A stretch of 45,098 nucleotides of DNA from Pseudorhodobacter antarcticus (GTDB taxonomy: Bacteria > Pseudomonadota > Alphaproteobacteria > Rhodobacterales > Rhodobacteraceae): positions 1-45,098 of the forward strand of contig CAMAYO010000012.1 of assembly GCA_945862465.1 (NCBI GenBank). The letters run 5' to 3'. Below, piece after piece: positions 8,306 to 17,165 of the stretch (position 1 is the first letter of the stretch; each line of letters opens with the position of its first letter). The position numbers and the translations under genes were made by a program. A model generated the notes under the pieces. It saw only the letters and a list, made by a program, of their open reading frames with translations, was not told where the DNA came from and did not search any database.

Positions 8306-9901
8306 TCAGGCCTCGGCCTCCTCTTCTTGGGCGGGTTCTAGGGCGGTGGGGTCGACCCAGCCCAGCATAACCCGCGCGGTCATGACCAAAACCTGCGCTT
8401 CTTCCAAGCTCAGTTCAAACTTTTCCAGAATGCCCTCGTCCTTGACGCGCTGGCCGTTGACCGTTGTCCAGCCCCCCGACAATTCCCAATCAGCACAGGT
8501 CGCAAAATCTTCCAGCGACTTGATGCCTTCTTTGCCCAAGGCCTCCAGCATTTGCGGTGTTAGCCCTTCGAACGCGATCAATTCGTCTTGCACGCCGAAT
8601 CCCTTAGCGTTTTCAAGCGCCTTGTTGTTGGCCGCTTCCAGATAATCGCGCGCACGGGCTTGCAGTTCGCCGGCTGTGCCCTCGTCAAACCCGTCGATCG
8701 ACAACAGCTCGTCGGTTTCGACATAGGCCACTTCTTCCAGATTGGTGAAGCCTTCCGACACCAGCAACTGAGACATCATCTCGTCAATGTCCAAAGTTTC
8801 CATGAACAACTTGGTGCGTTCGGCGAATTCGGCCTGACGGCGGGCGGATTCGTCGGATTCGGTCATGATGTCGATGTCTAGCGCCGTAAGCTGGCTGGCC
8901 AAACGCACGTTTTGACCGCGACGGCCGATGGCGAGCGACAGTTGCTCGTCCGGCACCACCACGACGATCTTGCCTGCTTCTTCGTCAATCACCACTTTCG
9001 ACACTTCTGCCGGTTGCAGCGCGTTCACAAGGAAGGTCGCCTGATCTTGGTTCCACGGAATGATGTCGATCTTTTCGCCTTGCAATTCGTTGACCACAGC
9101 CTGCACACGGCTGCCGCGCATACCCACGCAAGCGCCCACCGGATCGATCGAGTTGTCATAAGAGATCACAGCAATCTTAGCGCGTGAGCCCGGGTCGCGG
9201 GCCACGGCTTTGATCTCGATGATGCCGTCATAGATTTCGGGCACTTCCATCTTGAACAGTTCGGCCATGAATTGCGGATCGGTGCGCGACAGGAAAATCT
9301 GCGGCCCACGCGCTTCGCGGCGCACGTCTTTGATATAGGCGCGGATGCGGTCGTTCGGGCGATAAGATTCGCGGCCGATTTTTTCGTTGCGGCGCAAGAT
9401 GGCCTCGCCGCGCCCAATGTCGACGATGATGTTACCGTATTCTTCGCGCTTGACCTGACCGTTGATGATCGTGCCTTTGCGGTCTTTGAATTCTTCAAAC
9501 TGGCGGTCGCGTTCGGCTTCACGGACCTTTTGCAAGATCACCTGCTTGGCCGACTGCGCTGCAATCCGGCCCAAATCAACGGGCGGAACCTCGTCGATGA
9601 TCTCGTCGCCAATCGCTGCGTCGGCCTTAAAGGCCAAGGCTTGTTTGACTGTGATTTGCGCGTGATGGTTTTCTTGCAGTTCATCTTCCACCACGGTGCG
9701 CACGCGCGCAAAGGTGGCGCGGCCTGTTTTGCGGTCGATGCTGACACGAATGTCCAATTCGGCGCCGTAGCGCGATTTGGCGGCACGGGCCAAGCTGTCT
9801 TCCATGGCCTGGATCACCAGATCCGGGTCGATCATCTTTTCGCGCGCCACCGCTTCGGCGGTTTGCAACAGTTCAAGCTGGTTGGCAGAGGTAATCGCCA
9901 T
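8306..9901 (-). CDS. nusA: Transcription termination/antitermination protein NusA
   Basis: Binds RNA polymerase and nascent RNA and controls pausing, termination and antitermination. The product has 531 residues. In order it shows an N-terminal polymerase-binding domain ([20 protein letters not shown]), an S1 domain ([27 protein letters not shown]), and two KH domains ([18 protein letters not shown] and [16 protein letters not shown]). The C-terminal part holds helix-hairpin-helix repeats ([19 protein letters not shown] and [21 protein letters not shown]) and ends in an acidic tail. It lies 16 bases after rimP and is followed by ylxR. In other bacteria NusA regulates its own operon through leader terminators, which is relevant to the hairpin found upstream of rimP here. 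Confidence 0.98.
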   Translation of the reverse strand: MAITSANQLELLQTAEAVAREKMIDPDLVIQAMEDSLARAAKSRYGAELDIRVSIDRKTGRATFARVRTVVEDELQENHHAQITVKQALAFKADAAIGDEIIDEVPPVDLGRIAAQSAKQVILQKVREAERDRQFEEFKDRKGTIINGQVKREEYGNIIVDIGRGEAILRRNEKIGRESYRPNDRIRAYIKDVRREARGPQIFLSRTDPQFMAELFKMEVPEIYDGIIEIKAVARDPGSRAKIAVISYDNSIDPVGACVGMRGSRVQAVVNELQGEKIDIIPWNQDQATFLVNALQPAEVSKVVIDEEAGKIVVVVPDEQLSLAIGRRGQNVRLASQLTALDIDIMTESDESARRQAEFAERTKLFMETLDIDEMMSQLLVSEGFTNLEEVAYVETDELLSIDGFDEGTAGELQARARDYLEAANNKALENAKGFGVQDELIAFEGLTPQMLEALGKEGIKSLEDFATCADWELSGGWTTVNGQRVKDEGILEKFELSLEEAQVLVMTARVMLGWVDPTALEPAQEEEAEA

Positions 9902-9917
9902 TGGTCTTCTCCCGGCT

Positions 9918-10520
9918 TCAGTGTTTGGTCACGTCGGCGGGATCTTCTTCCTCGCCTTCGGACTGTTCAATTTCGTCAAACTCGGTTTCGTCGATGTCCA
10001 GCACTTTGCGCTGGCGCAGCATTTCGGCGATCAACTCATCGGTGAGGATCAACTTGGCATCGGCCAGCCATTCAAAGTTCAGGCCGATGGTCACATCTTG
10101 CCCGCCTTCTTCAATCTCGATCAGCACTTCGTCGCCCTCGACCCCCATCAGACCGCCCTTAAAGCGGCGGCGGCCGTCGACCAGTTCGGTGGTTTCCAAA
10201 CGGGCTTCCCAGCCCTTCCACATCTCAAAATCCTTCAACCGCGTTAGCGGGCGGTCGATGCCGGGGGACGAGACTTCCAGCACATAGTTTTCCTCGATCG
10301 GGTCTTCGACGTCGAGCGTGGCGGAAACCGCTGTCGAAATCTCAGCGCATTCGTCGACGCCGATGCCGCCCTCGGGCCGATCCGCCATGATCTGTAAAAT
10401 GCGGGTCGCCCCGCCCATCAAGCGGACGCGCACCAGTTCGAAGCCCAAGCCTTCAATCACTGGCGTGATGATATCGGCCAAGCGGCGATCCATGGCGGTT
10501 TTGGCGATCAGGTCAGACAT
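9918..10520 (-). CDS. rimP: Ribosome maturation factor RimP
   Basis: Assists maturation of the 30S ribosomal subunit. The 200-residue product contains the RimP signatures: an N-terminal alpha/beta domain ([17 protein letters not shown]), [23 protein letters not shown], and a C-terminal SH3-like domain ([29 protein letters not shown]). The C-terminus carries an acidic extension ([21 protein letters not shown]) typical of alphaproteobacterial members. The start is the ATG at 10518-10520. It is the first gene of the operon, and its leader (10521 to about 10600) carries a terminator-like hairpin ending about 17 bases before the start codon. Confidence 0.97.
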   Translation of the reverse strand: MSDLIAKTAMDRRLADIITPVIEGLGFELVRVRLMGGATRILQIMADRPEGGIGVDECAEISTAVSATLDVEDPIEENYVLEVSSPGIDRPLTRLKDFEMWKGWEARLETTELVDGRRRFKGGLMGVEGDEVLIEIEEGGQDVTIGLNFEWLADAKLILTDELIAEMLRQRKVLDIDETEFDEIEQSEGEEEDPADVTKH

Positions 10521-10536
10521 AGGGTGTCCCAGAAAT

Positions 10537-10560
10537 GAAAAACGGGCCGACAGGCCCGCA
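10537..10560 (-). terminator. Terminator-like hairpin in the rimP leader (possible attenuator)
   Basis: On the minus strand CGGGCC-TGTC-GGCCCG is followed directly by TTTTT (complement of 10538-10542). The stem occupies 10543-10558. It lies downstream of the candidate rimP promoter and only 17 bases before the rimP ATG, so it can act on transcripts entering the operon. It could also end read-through from polA. A second hairpin, with stem 10576-10581 / 10589-10594, precedes it and could pair alternatively. Confidence 0.7.
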
Positions 10561-10609
10561 AGGTAGGTCGGTAGCTTCAGGTTTGGACCCTGAAACCGCT
10601 GTTAAAGGC

Positions 10610-10638
10610 GATATAGGCCCGATGAGGGGGGTATGCAA
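10610..10638 (-). promoter_or_regulatory. Candidate promoter of the rimP-nusA-ylxR-infB operon
   Basis: Reading the minus strand, TTGCAT (10638-10633) and TATATC (10615-10610) are spaced by exactly 17 bases, a good sigma-70-like match for an alphaproteobacterium. It sits between the polA stop (10683) and the rimP start (10520) and predicts a leader of roughly 80 nucleotides. Confidence 0.6.
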
Positions 10639-10682
10639 GGTGATTCACCAGCCAAAAGGCTTGGCGCGGTTTATGTTTACCC

Positions 10683-13487
10683 CTAATGCGCCTGCGCCCA
10701 GTTGGCGCCTTTGCCTGCTTCGACAATCAGCGGCACTTTTAGGTGAACGGCGGGGTGGGATGCGCCCTCCATCACCTGTTTGGCCACCGCAATCAGGGTG
10801 TCGGCTGCGGCCTCATCCACCTCGAACAGCAGTTCGTCATGCACTTGCAGCAGCATCTTGGCGGGCAAATCCGCAATGGCGGCGGGCATCCGGATCATGG
10901 CGCGGCGGATCACATCGGCCGCTGTGCCTTGGATCGGCGCGTTGATTGCGGCGCGTTTGGCAAAGCCGGCACCGGGGCCTTTGGCGTTGATTTCGGGCGT
11001 GTGAATTTTGCGGCCAAACAGAGTTTGGACATAGCCGTGTTCCTGCGCAAATTTCACCGTGGTCGCCATGTATTCCTTAATGCCGGGGAAGCGTTCGAAA
11101 TAGCGGTCGATAAAGCCCTGCGCTTCGGCGCGTGGAATGCGCAGATTGCGCGCTAGGCCAAAGCCCGAAATGCCATAGATCACGCCGAAGTTGATGGCCT
11201 TGGCCCTGCGCCGGATGTCAGAGGTCATCTGATCGAGCGGCACGTTGAACATCTCTGAAGCGGTCATGGCATGAATGTCGATCCCGTCGCGAAAGCTTTG
11301 CTGCAAGGCGGGAATGTCGGCGATATGCGCCAAGATGCGCAGTTCGATCTGCGAATAGTCTAGCGATACCAGAACCTTACCCTTGGGGGCCACAAACGCC
11401 TCACGAATGCGGCGGCCTTCTTCGGACCGCACGGGGATGTTTTGCAGGTTTGGATCGGTTGAAGATAAGCGCCCCGTCACAGCGCCTGTGATGGAATAGC
11501 TGGTGTGAACCCGCCCCGTTTCAGGGTTGATATGGTCTTGCAGCGCATCGGTGTAGGTCGATTTCAGCTTTGAAAGCTGCCGCCAATCTAGCACCTTTCC
11601 GGGCAGTTCGTGTTCGGTAGCCAAATCTTCCAGCACATCCGCGCCCGTGCCATAAGCCCCGTTCTTGCCCTTTTCCCCGCCGGGCAGCGCCATCTTGTCA
11701 AACAGAATCTCGCCCAACTGCTTGGGCGAACCCACGTTAAACTTTTCCCCTGCCAGCGTTTGGATTTCTTCTTCCAACTGCGCCATCTTCTGCGCAAAGG
11801 CCCCTGACATCCGCGACAGGGTGTGTCGATCCACCTGAATGCCCGCCATCTCCATCTTGGCCAAAACCGGCACCAAGGGGCGCTCCAGCGTTTCGTAAAC
11901 AGTCGTCACATGAGCGCTGTGCAGCTTGGGCTTAAAGGCTTGCCACAGGCGCAGGGTGACATCAGCATCCTCCGCGGCATAGGCCACGGCTTTGTCCAAA
12001 GGCACACGGTCAAAGGTGATGGCCGATTTGCCCGACCCGATCAAGTCTTTGATTGGAATGGGCGAATGGCCCAAATAACGGTCTGACAGCTCGTCCATCC
12101 CGTGGTTATGCTGACCTGCGTGCATGGCGTAAGACATCAGCATAGTGTCGTCGATCGGGGCAACGGTGATGCCAAGGCGTGCGAAGATCTTGGCGTCGTA
12201 TTTCATGTTCTGGCCGATTTTCAGAACGGAATCGTCTTCCAACAGCGGCTTCAACAAGGCCAGCACCACATCGCGGGGCAGCTGCCCTTCGGTCAGGGTC
12301 ACAGCGCCCAACAGGTCATCGGTGCCGGTGCGGTGCAGCAGGGGGATATAGGCGGCTTGGCCCGCATCGATACACAGCGAGATCCCCACAATCTCGGCCT
12401 GCATCTCATCCAGACTGGTGGTTTCGGTATCCACCGCCAGATAGCCCCGCGCATAAGCGCGGCTGATCCAAGCTTCCAGAGTGTGGGAATCGCGGATGCA
12501 GGTGTAGGCGGATGGGTCAAAGGGCAGGGCTTGCGCTTGCGGGGCGTCATGCGCGCCTGCCACTTCAAAGCCCTTGCCTGCCGCCAGAACCGGCGCATCA
12601 ATCTTCAGCTTTTCCGACACGCGCCGGATCAGGGTTTGAAACTCCATCTCAGCCAAAAAGGCCATGATCGCTTCCGGCTCGGGCGCGCGCAGTTCGAAAC
12701 TGTCCAGATCAACGTCAATCGGCGTGTCGTCTTTCAGCGTCACAAGCTGGCGCGACAGGCGGATTTGGTCGGCGTGATCCACCAGCGCCTCGCGCCGCTT
12801 GGGTTGTTTGATTTCACCCGCCCGCGCCAAAAGCGTGTCAAGGTCGCCGTATTCTTGGATCAAAAGGGCCGCCGTCTTTAGCCCGATCCCCGGCGCGCCA
12901 GGCACGTTATCAACCGAATCGCCCGCGAGGGATTGCACATCCACCACGCGGTCGGGGGCGACGCCGAACTTTTCGAAGACCTCTTCCAAACCAAGGCGCT
13001 TGTTCTTCATCGGGTCGTGCATATCGACCCCGTTTCCGATCAGCTGCATCAGGTCTTTGTCTGACGACAGGATCGTCACCGTCCCCCCCGCTTCGCTGGC
13101 GCGCTTGGCAAGGGTGGCTATAATATCGTCAGCCTCGTAGCCTGCCATTTCAATGCAGGCGACGTTAAAGGCGCGCGTGGCATCGCGGGTGAGCGGGAAC
13201 TGCGGGCGCAGGTCTTCGGGCAGGGGCGGGCGGTTGGCTTTGTATTCAGGGAAGATGTCGTTGCGAAAGGTCTTAGAGCCGGCGTCAAAAATCACCGCGA
13301 TATGGGTGGGCGCGTTTTGGCTGCGCGTGGTGGTCAACTCGCCCCAAAGCAGGTTGCAAAACCCTGCCACAGCCCCCACCGGCAACCCGTCAGACTTGCG
13401 CGTCAGCGGCGGCAAGGCGTGGTAGGCCCGAAAGATAAAGGCCGATCCGTCGATCAGATGAAGGTGATGGCCTTTGCCGAATGTCAT
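10683..13487 (-). CDS. polA: DNA polymerase I
   Basis: Repair and Okazaki-fragment polymerase. The start is set at the ATG at 13485-13487 (MTFGKGHHLHLIDGSAF), which gives 934 residues; an upstream in-frame start would add 19 residues of non-family sequence. The N-terminal 5'-3' exonuclease shows LIDGSAFIFRAYHA and EADDIIATLA. The 3'-5' exonuclease keeps its catalytic motifs (AVDTETTSLDEM, NMKYDAKIFA, YAAEDADVTL), so proofreading is likely active. The polymerase domain has SLDYSQIELRILAHIA, KAINFGVIYGISGFGLARNL and LQVHDELLFEV. It is transcribed in the same direction as the rimP operon but separated by 162 bases with a separate promoter. Confidence 0.98.
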   Translation of the reverse strand: MTFGKGHHLHLIDGSAFIFRAYHALPPLTRKSDGLPVGAVAGFCNLLWGELTTTRSQNAPTHIAVIFDAGSKTFRNDIFPEYKANRPPLPEDLRPQFPLTRDATRAFNVACIEMAGYEADDIIATLAKRASEAGGTVTILSSDKDLMQLIGNGVDMHDPMKNKRLGLEEVFEKFGVAPDRVVDVQSLAGDSVDNVPGAPGIGLKTAALLIQEYGDLDTLLARAGEIKQPKRREALVDHADQIRLSRQLVTLKDDTPIDVDLDSFELRAPEPEAIMAFLAEMEFQTLIRRVSEKLKIDAPVLAAGKGFEVAGAHDAPQAQALPFDPSAYTCIRDSHTLEAWISRAYARGYLAVDTETTSLDEMQAEIVGISLCIDAGQAAYIPLLHRTGTDDLLGAVTLTEGQLPRDVVLALLKPLLEDDSVLKIGQNMKYDAKIFARLGITVAPIDDTMLMSYAMHAGQHNHGMDELSDRYLGHSPIPIKDLIGSGKSAITFDRVPLDKAVAYAAEDADVTLRLWQAFKPKLHSAHVTTVYETLERPLVPVLAKMEMAGIQVDRHTLSRMSGAFAQKMAQLEEEIQTLAGEKFNVGSPKQLGEILFDKMALPGGEKGKNGAYGTGADVLEDLATEHELPGKVLDWRQLSKLKSTYTDALQDHINPETGRVHTSYSITGAVTGRLSSTDPNLQNIPVRSEEGRRIREAFVAPKGKVLVSLDYSQIELRILAHIADIPALQQSFRDGIDIHAMTASEMFNVPLDQMTSDIRRRAKAINFGVIYGISGFGLARNLRIPRAEAQGFIDRYFERFPGIKEYMATTVKFAQEHGYVQTLFGRKIHTPEINAKGPGAGFAKRAAINAPIQGTAADVIRRAMIRMPAAIADLPAKMLLQVHDELLFEVDEAAADTLIAVAKQVMEGASHPAVHLKVPLIVEAGKGANWAQAH

Positions 13488-13599
13488 AAAACGCCCCCGT
13501 GTTGTGGCATGACCTTGGCACGATCCGCCGCCCAAAACCATCACCCAAAGCGCGGCAGGCGGCCCACCGGCCGTTCAATCAGCGCGGTGCTGGGTTGGC

Positions 13600-13785
13600 T
13601 TAGTGATCGTCCTGCGCGTGATCGCGGTCGATCACGAATCGCTTGTCGCAATAGCCGCATTCGACAAAGCCGGTGTCGGCAGGAATGCTCAGCCAAACGC
13701 GCGGATGGCCCAAGCCTCCCACGCCGCCGTCACAGGCGACTTTCCAAGAGGTGACCGTTTGGGTTTCTGGCGCTTTGAGTGTCAT
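13600..13785 (-). CDS. Zinc-finger (zf-CHCC) small protein
   Basis: A 61-residue protein of the CHCC zinc-finger family, the bacterial relatives of the complex I accessory subunit NDUFS6. Probable zinc ligands are Cys18, His27 (in GHPRVWL), Cys43 and Cys46 (in [10 protein letters not shown]). The protein ends in a His/Asp-rich tail. Its function in bacteria is not established; an association with respiratory complex I is possible by homology. It lies 112 bases upstream of polA and 69 bases downstream of the Hyi-like gene on the same strand, and it could be transcribed alone or with either. Confidence 0.88.
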   Translation of the reverse strand: MTLKAPETQTVTSWKVACDGGVGGLGHPRVWLSIPADTGFVECGYCDKRFVIDRDHAQDDH

Positions 13786-13854
13786 GGCTTGCGTCTCTCG
13801 ATCAGGTTTGGCGCTTGATAGCCGCTGGCGTGGGCCGTGGGAAGGGGGCGGCGC

Positions 13855-14637
13855 TTACCCGATGCCGATCATCCGATCACGGGCTTTCAGCGCGTTCAGC
13901 CAGCCCAAGCCATGCACCGTGGCGCGGGCGGGGCGATATTCGGCGGCGACCCAGCCGTCATAGGCTTTCTCGTCCAGATCGCGAAACATTGCCGTCAGGT
14001 CAAACCCGCCGCCGCCCGGCTCTGCCCGAGCGGGAAAGCCTGCGATTTGCACATGGTTGACCAGATCGCGGTGCTTTTCCCACACCGCTTGCGCATCACC
14101 GTGGATGCGGGCGGCGTGCCAGACATCAAACTGCAACCCCACGCGCGATGACGGGTCCAAGTCTTGCAAAATCCGCGCCGCTTGATCGAAATCGTTCAGG
14201 AAATACCCCGGCCAATCTTCGGCATTCAGGGGTTCGATGGTAAAGCCCAACTCGGGCGCTGTTTGCGCCGCCCACATCAGGTTTTCCACAAAAACCTCGG
14301 TTGCTTGCGGGCCTTTGGCCACCCCCGCCATGATATGCACCTTGCCAGCGCCAAGCCGCGTGGCGATATCGGCGGCGCGCAGAAAATGGGCGCGGAAGGT
14401 TTCTTCCATACCCGGCACCGCCGCGTGCCCCCGATCGCCTGATGCCCAATCCCCCGGGGGTGTGTTGATCAGCGCCAAGGGCATGCCCGCTAAAGCAGCC
14501 TGCCAATCCTTGACCGGATGGTCATAGGGAAACAAAATCTCAACCCCGTCAAACCCCGCCTGCGCGGCCAAGCCTGGTCGGTCAAGGCTGGGCACCTCGG
14601 TAAACAGCATGGTTAGATTGGCGGCGTATTTGGGCAT
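13855..14637 (-). CDS. hyi: Hydroxypyruvate isomerase-like TIM-barrel protein
   Basis: Predicted sugar-phosphate-isomerase-type TIM barrel of 260 residues. Members interconvert hydroxypyruvate and tartronate semialdehyde (Hyi) or act on 2-oxo-tetronate (OtnI). Family signatures are NLTMLFTEVPSLDR at the N-terminus, GFDGVEILFPYD, ALINTPPGDW, the metal-site glutamate in FTIEPLNAEDWPGYFL, GLQFDVWHAARI and VAAEYRP. The stop of DUF1285 lies only six bases upstream, so they form an operon. No glyoxylate carboligase or tartronate semialdehyde reductase lies beside it. The exact substrate is therefore open, although glcDEF elsewhere in the window produces glyoxylate. Confidence 0.82.
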   Translation of the reverse strand: MPKYAANLTMLFTEVPSLDRPGLAAQAGFDGVEILFPYDHPVKDWQAALAGMPLALINTPPGDWASGDRGHAAVPGMEETFRAHFLRAADIATRLGAGKVHIMAGVAKGPQATEVFVENLMWAAQTAPELGFTIEPLNAEDWPGYFLNDFDQAARILQDLDPSSRVGLQFDVWHAARIHGDAQAVWEKHRDLVNHVQIAGFPARAEPGGGGFDLTAMFRDLDEKAYDGWVAAEYRPARATVHGLGWLNALKARDRMIGIG

Positions 14638-14643
14638 GGGCTC

Positions 14644-15216
14644 TCAGCTTAGGTCAGCGGAAGGGATCACTTTGAAGAACTGGCCCTTGGACCACAATCC
14701 GAACCAGCTTTGTCCGTCTTGTTGCACCTCATGGCAACCCAATTCGATCATGCGGTAAAAGCTCTTGCGGTCGATCAAGGCGTTCAGGCCCGCCCTGACA
14801 TGGATATAGGGGGCGGGTTCGTCATTTATAAGACGCACGGTGATGGGGTGGTCGGCATCAGCTTCTACCTCGTCCTCGGTCTTGGTGACAAAGCGCAAAA
14901 CCTGCGCGCGGCCTTCGCCTGTGGCGGTCACATCAACCGCAAGCAAAGGCGCGTCATCGACCTTTATGCCCACCTTTTCCACTGGTGTGACCAGAAAATA
15001 CGCATCCCCCTCGCGCTTGAGGATCGAGGAGAACAGCTTGACCATCGGTGCCCGCCCAATGGGCGTGCCCAGATAGAACCACGTTCCATCCCGCGCGATG
15101 CGCATATCAATGTCGCCGCAAAAGGGCGGGTTCCACAGGTGCACCGGCGGCGGGCCCTTTTTGGCGGCCTGTGTAACGGCCGACAGCAGCCCCTCGGCAT
15201 TGGGTTTCACGATCAT
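14644..15216 (-). CDS. DUF1285 domain-containing protein
   Basis: A cytoplasmic-looking 190-residue protein with no signal peptide. It shows the DUF1285 pattern: NPPFCGDIDMRIARDGTWFYLGTPIGR, then MVKLFSSILKREGDAYFLVTPVEKVGIKVDDAPL and a C-terminal YRMIELGCHEVQQDGQSWFGLWSKGQFFKV. Its biochemical role is unknown. It is transcribed divergently from moxR across 81 bases. This DUF1285/MoxR/DUF58/DUF4159 neighbourhood is, to my knowledge, recurrent in alphaproteobacteria, which suggests a functional link to the envelope system rather than to the Hyi-like gene downstream. Confidence 0.88.
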   Translation of the reverse strand: MIVKPNAEGLLSAVTQAAKKGPPPVHLWNPPFCGDIDMRIARDGTWFYLGTPIGRAPMVKLFSSILKREGDAYFLVTPVEKVGIKVDDAPLLAVDVTATGEGRAQVLRFVTKTEDEVEADADHPITVRLINDEPAPYIHVRAGLNALIDRKSFYRMIELGCHEVQQDGQSWFGLWSKGQFFKVIPSADLS

Positions 15217-15233
15217 TTGTGCAGTTTCGCCTT

Positions 15234-15262
15234 TTGCCGTTTGTGCCCGTCGCCAGTATTGG
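15234..15262 (+). promoter_or_regulatory. Candidate promoter of the moxR operon
   Basis: TTGCCG (15234-15239) and TATTGG (15257-15262) are separated by 17 bases, ending 35 bases before the moxR ATG at 15298. The -10 element is a weak match, so this is tentative. Confidence 0.35.
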
Positions 15263-15297
15263 CTTTACTATACGCCAACCCCGACCGGAGCCTAGTC

Positions 15298-16290
15298 ATG
15301 TCCCAAGCTGAAGACCTTGTCACTGTCCTTGAAGACCTTGGCGCGAAATTGGCCGCAGCACGGGCCGAAATCGGCGGGCGTTTCATTGGTCAAGAGGCGG
15401 TGGTGGATCTGGTCATGGCGGCCCTGCTGTCGGGCGGGCACGCTTTGCTGGTGGGACTGCCGGGTTTGGGCAAGACGCTTTTGGTCGATACCTTGGGCAC
15501 AGTGATGGGCCTGCGCACCAACCGAATCCAGTTCACCCCCGATCTGATGCCCGCCGATATCTTGGGCAGCGAAGTGCTGGAAACCGCCGCTGACGGCACC
15601 CGCGCCTTTCGCTTTCTGGAAGGACCGATCTTTTGCGAGTTGCTGATGGCGGATGAAATCAACCGCGCCAGCCCACGCACCCAATCAGCCCTTTTGCAGG
15701 CGATGCAAGAACGCGAAGTCACCATCGCAGGCCAACACCGCCCCCTTGGCCCCCCGTTTCATGTGCTGGCCACGCAAAACCCGATTGAACAAGAAGGCAC
15801 CTATCCCCTGCCCGAAGCGCAGTTGGACCGATTCTTGGTGCAGGTCGATGTGGCCTATCCGACCCGCGCGGCGGAACGTGACATCTTGATGGCCACCACG
15901 GGTGCGCATCATGCACAATCCGCCGCAGTGCTATCCGCCGCTGATCTAATGGCCGCCCAATCGCTGATCCGGCGGATGCCCGTGGGCGATCTGGTGGTCG
16001 AGGCGATCTTGGACCTTGTGCGCGCCTGCCGCCCCAGTGAGGACGAAGGCCATGCTTTGCAAGGCACGCTTGCTTGGGGCCCCGGCCCGCGCGCAGCGCA
16101 ATCGCTCATGCTGATGGTGCGCGCCCGCGCCCTGTTGCAGGGCCGCTTGGCGCCCACAATTGCCGATGTCCGCGCCTTGGCCCAGCCCGTTTTGGGCCAC
16201 CGCATGGCGCTGACCTTTGCCGCCCGCGCCCGTGGTGACAGCCTTGCCGATGTCATCGCCACCCTTTGCGACAGGGTCCTGCCCGCGTGA
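15298..16290 (+). CDS. MoxR-family AAA+ ATPase
   Basis: Chaperone-like ATPase that typically works with VWA-domain partner proteins to mature or insert cofactors into protein complexes, often at the envelope. The ATG at 15298, preceded by GGAG, gives 330 residues; a longer in-frame extension upstream runs antisense through DUF1285 and is not coding. Walker A is GLPGLGKT (53-60) and Walker B is LLMADE (115-120), followed by INRASPRTQSALLQAMQERE and the sensor-1-containing LATQNPIEQEGTYPLPEAQLDRF. The TGA overlaps the GTG start of the DUF58 gene (GTGA), which shows tight translational coupling. Confidence 0.95.
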   Translation: MSQAEDLVTVLEDLGAKLAAARAEIGGRFIGQEAVVDLVMAALLSGGHALLVGLPGLGKTLLVDTLGTVMGLRTNRIQFTPDLMPADILGSEVLETAADGTRAFRFLEGPIFCELLMADEINRASPRTQSALLQAMQEREVTIAGQHRPLGPPFHVLATQNPIEQEGTYPLPEAQLDRFLVQVDVAYPTRAAERDILMATTGAHHAQSAAVLSAADLMAAQSLIRRMPVGDLVVEAILDLVRACRPSEDEGHALQGTLAWGPGPRAAQSLMLMVRARALLQGRLAPTIADVRALAQPVLGHRMALTFAARARGDSLADVIATLCDRVLPA

Positions 16291-17165
16291 CGCTTGCCCC
16301 CGACCTGCGCGCCCGGGCCGAGGCTTTGGGGCAAACCCTGCCGCCCTTGCTGGCGGCGGCAGAACATTTGGCGGCAACCGTCACCTTGGGCGAGCATGGC
16401 CGCAGACGCCCTGCGATGGGCGATGATTTCTGGCAATACCGCTCTGCACGGGCAGGCGATCCTTTGCGCCTAATTGATTGGCGCAGGTCGGCGCGGTCGG
16501 ATCAGGCTTTTGTGCAAGAGCGGGAATGGCAAGCGGCGCAATCGGTGGTGTTCTGGGTTGATCCCGCCCAGTCGATGGACTTTGCTGGCAGCACCCGTCC
16601 GCCCAAATCTGATCGCGCCCGCCTTTTGGCCTTGGCGCTGGCCGTGTTGCTCTTGCGGGCGGGGGAACAGGTGGGCCTTGCCGGCCACCCCCAACCGCCC
16701 CGCGCTGGCAAAGGCCAGATCCTGCGCTTGGTCGAGGCGCTGGCCGCAGACTTGGCCGCCCCCGCGCAAGATTATGCGGCAGCTTTGCCGTTGGATTTTG
16801 TCCGGCAGGGGCGCGCAGTTTTCATCTCGGACTTCTTGGGTGATCTGCCAGGGCTAGAGCGGTCTTTGTCCCAAGCCGCCGCCAGCGGCGTGAAGGGGCT
16901 TTTGCTGCAAGTGCTGGATCCAGATGAAGAGGCGTTTCCCTTCGATGGTCGCATGGTCTTTGTTTCCATGGGCGGCAGTCTTGCGCATGAAACCAAAAGT
17001 GCGGGCGATCTGCGGGGGCGGTATTTGGCGCGCTTGGCAGAGCGTAAGGCGCGCTTGGCCGAACTGGCCCAAGCGGCAGGGTGGGTCTATGCCGCGCATC
17101 ATACAGGTCAGTCTGCGACACCCGCGCTGCTTTGGGCCTACCGCGCATTGCAGGGTGGGTGGTGA
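16287..17165 (+). CDS. DUF58 domain-containing protein (VWA-like, MoxR partner)
   Basis: A 292-residue protein with the DUF58 core, GDDFWQYRSARAGDPLRLID followed by WRRSARSDQAFVQEREW (about residues 45-81), then a VWA-like domain. The position of the metal-ion-dependent adhesion site reads VDPAQSMDF (Asp92, Ala94, Ser96), so the first Ser of the DxSxS motif is replaced by Ala and metal binding may be weak or absent. The start is the GTG at 16287, overlapping the moxR stop; the ATG starts further upstream lie inside moxR. The stop overlaps the next ATG (TGATG). Family members pair with MoxR, but the molecular function is unproven. Confidence 0.92.
   Translation: MTLAPDLRARAEALGQTLPPLLAAAEHLAATVTLGEHGRRRPAMGDDFWQYRSARAGDPLRLIDWRRSARSDQAFVQEREWQAAQSVVFWVDPAQSMDFAGSTRPPKSDRARLLALALAVLLLRAGEQVGLAGHPQPPRAGKGQILRLVEALAADLAAPAQDYAAALPLDFVRQGRAVFISDFLGDLPGLERSLSQAAASGVKGLLLQVLDPDEEAFPFDGRMVFVSMGGSLAHETKSAGDLRGRYLARLAERKARLAELAQAAGWVYAAHHTGQSATPALLWAYRALQGGW

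Noticed and set aside
10521-10682. tRNA gene in front of rimP, as with metY in E. coli
   Set aside because: I looked for a cloverleaf and the T-loop pattern; only two simple hairpins are present.
12102-12881. 259-residue plus-strand open frame inside polA
   Set aside because: Antisense shadow of the conserved exonuclease region of polA.
14710-15297. Upstream in-frame extension of the MoxR gene
   Set aside because: The extension runs antisense through DUF1285 and has no family similarity; the ATG at 15298 with GGAG fits the family start.
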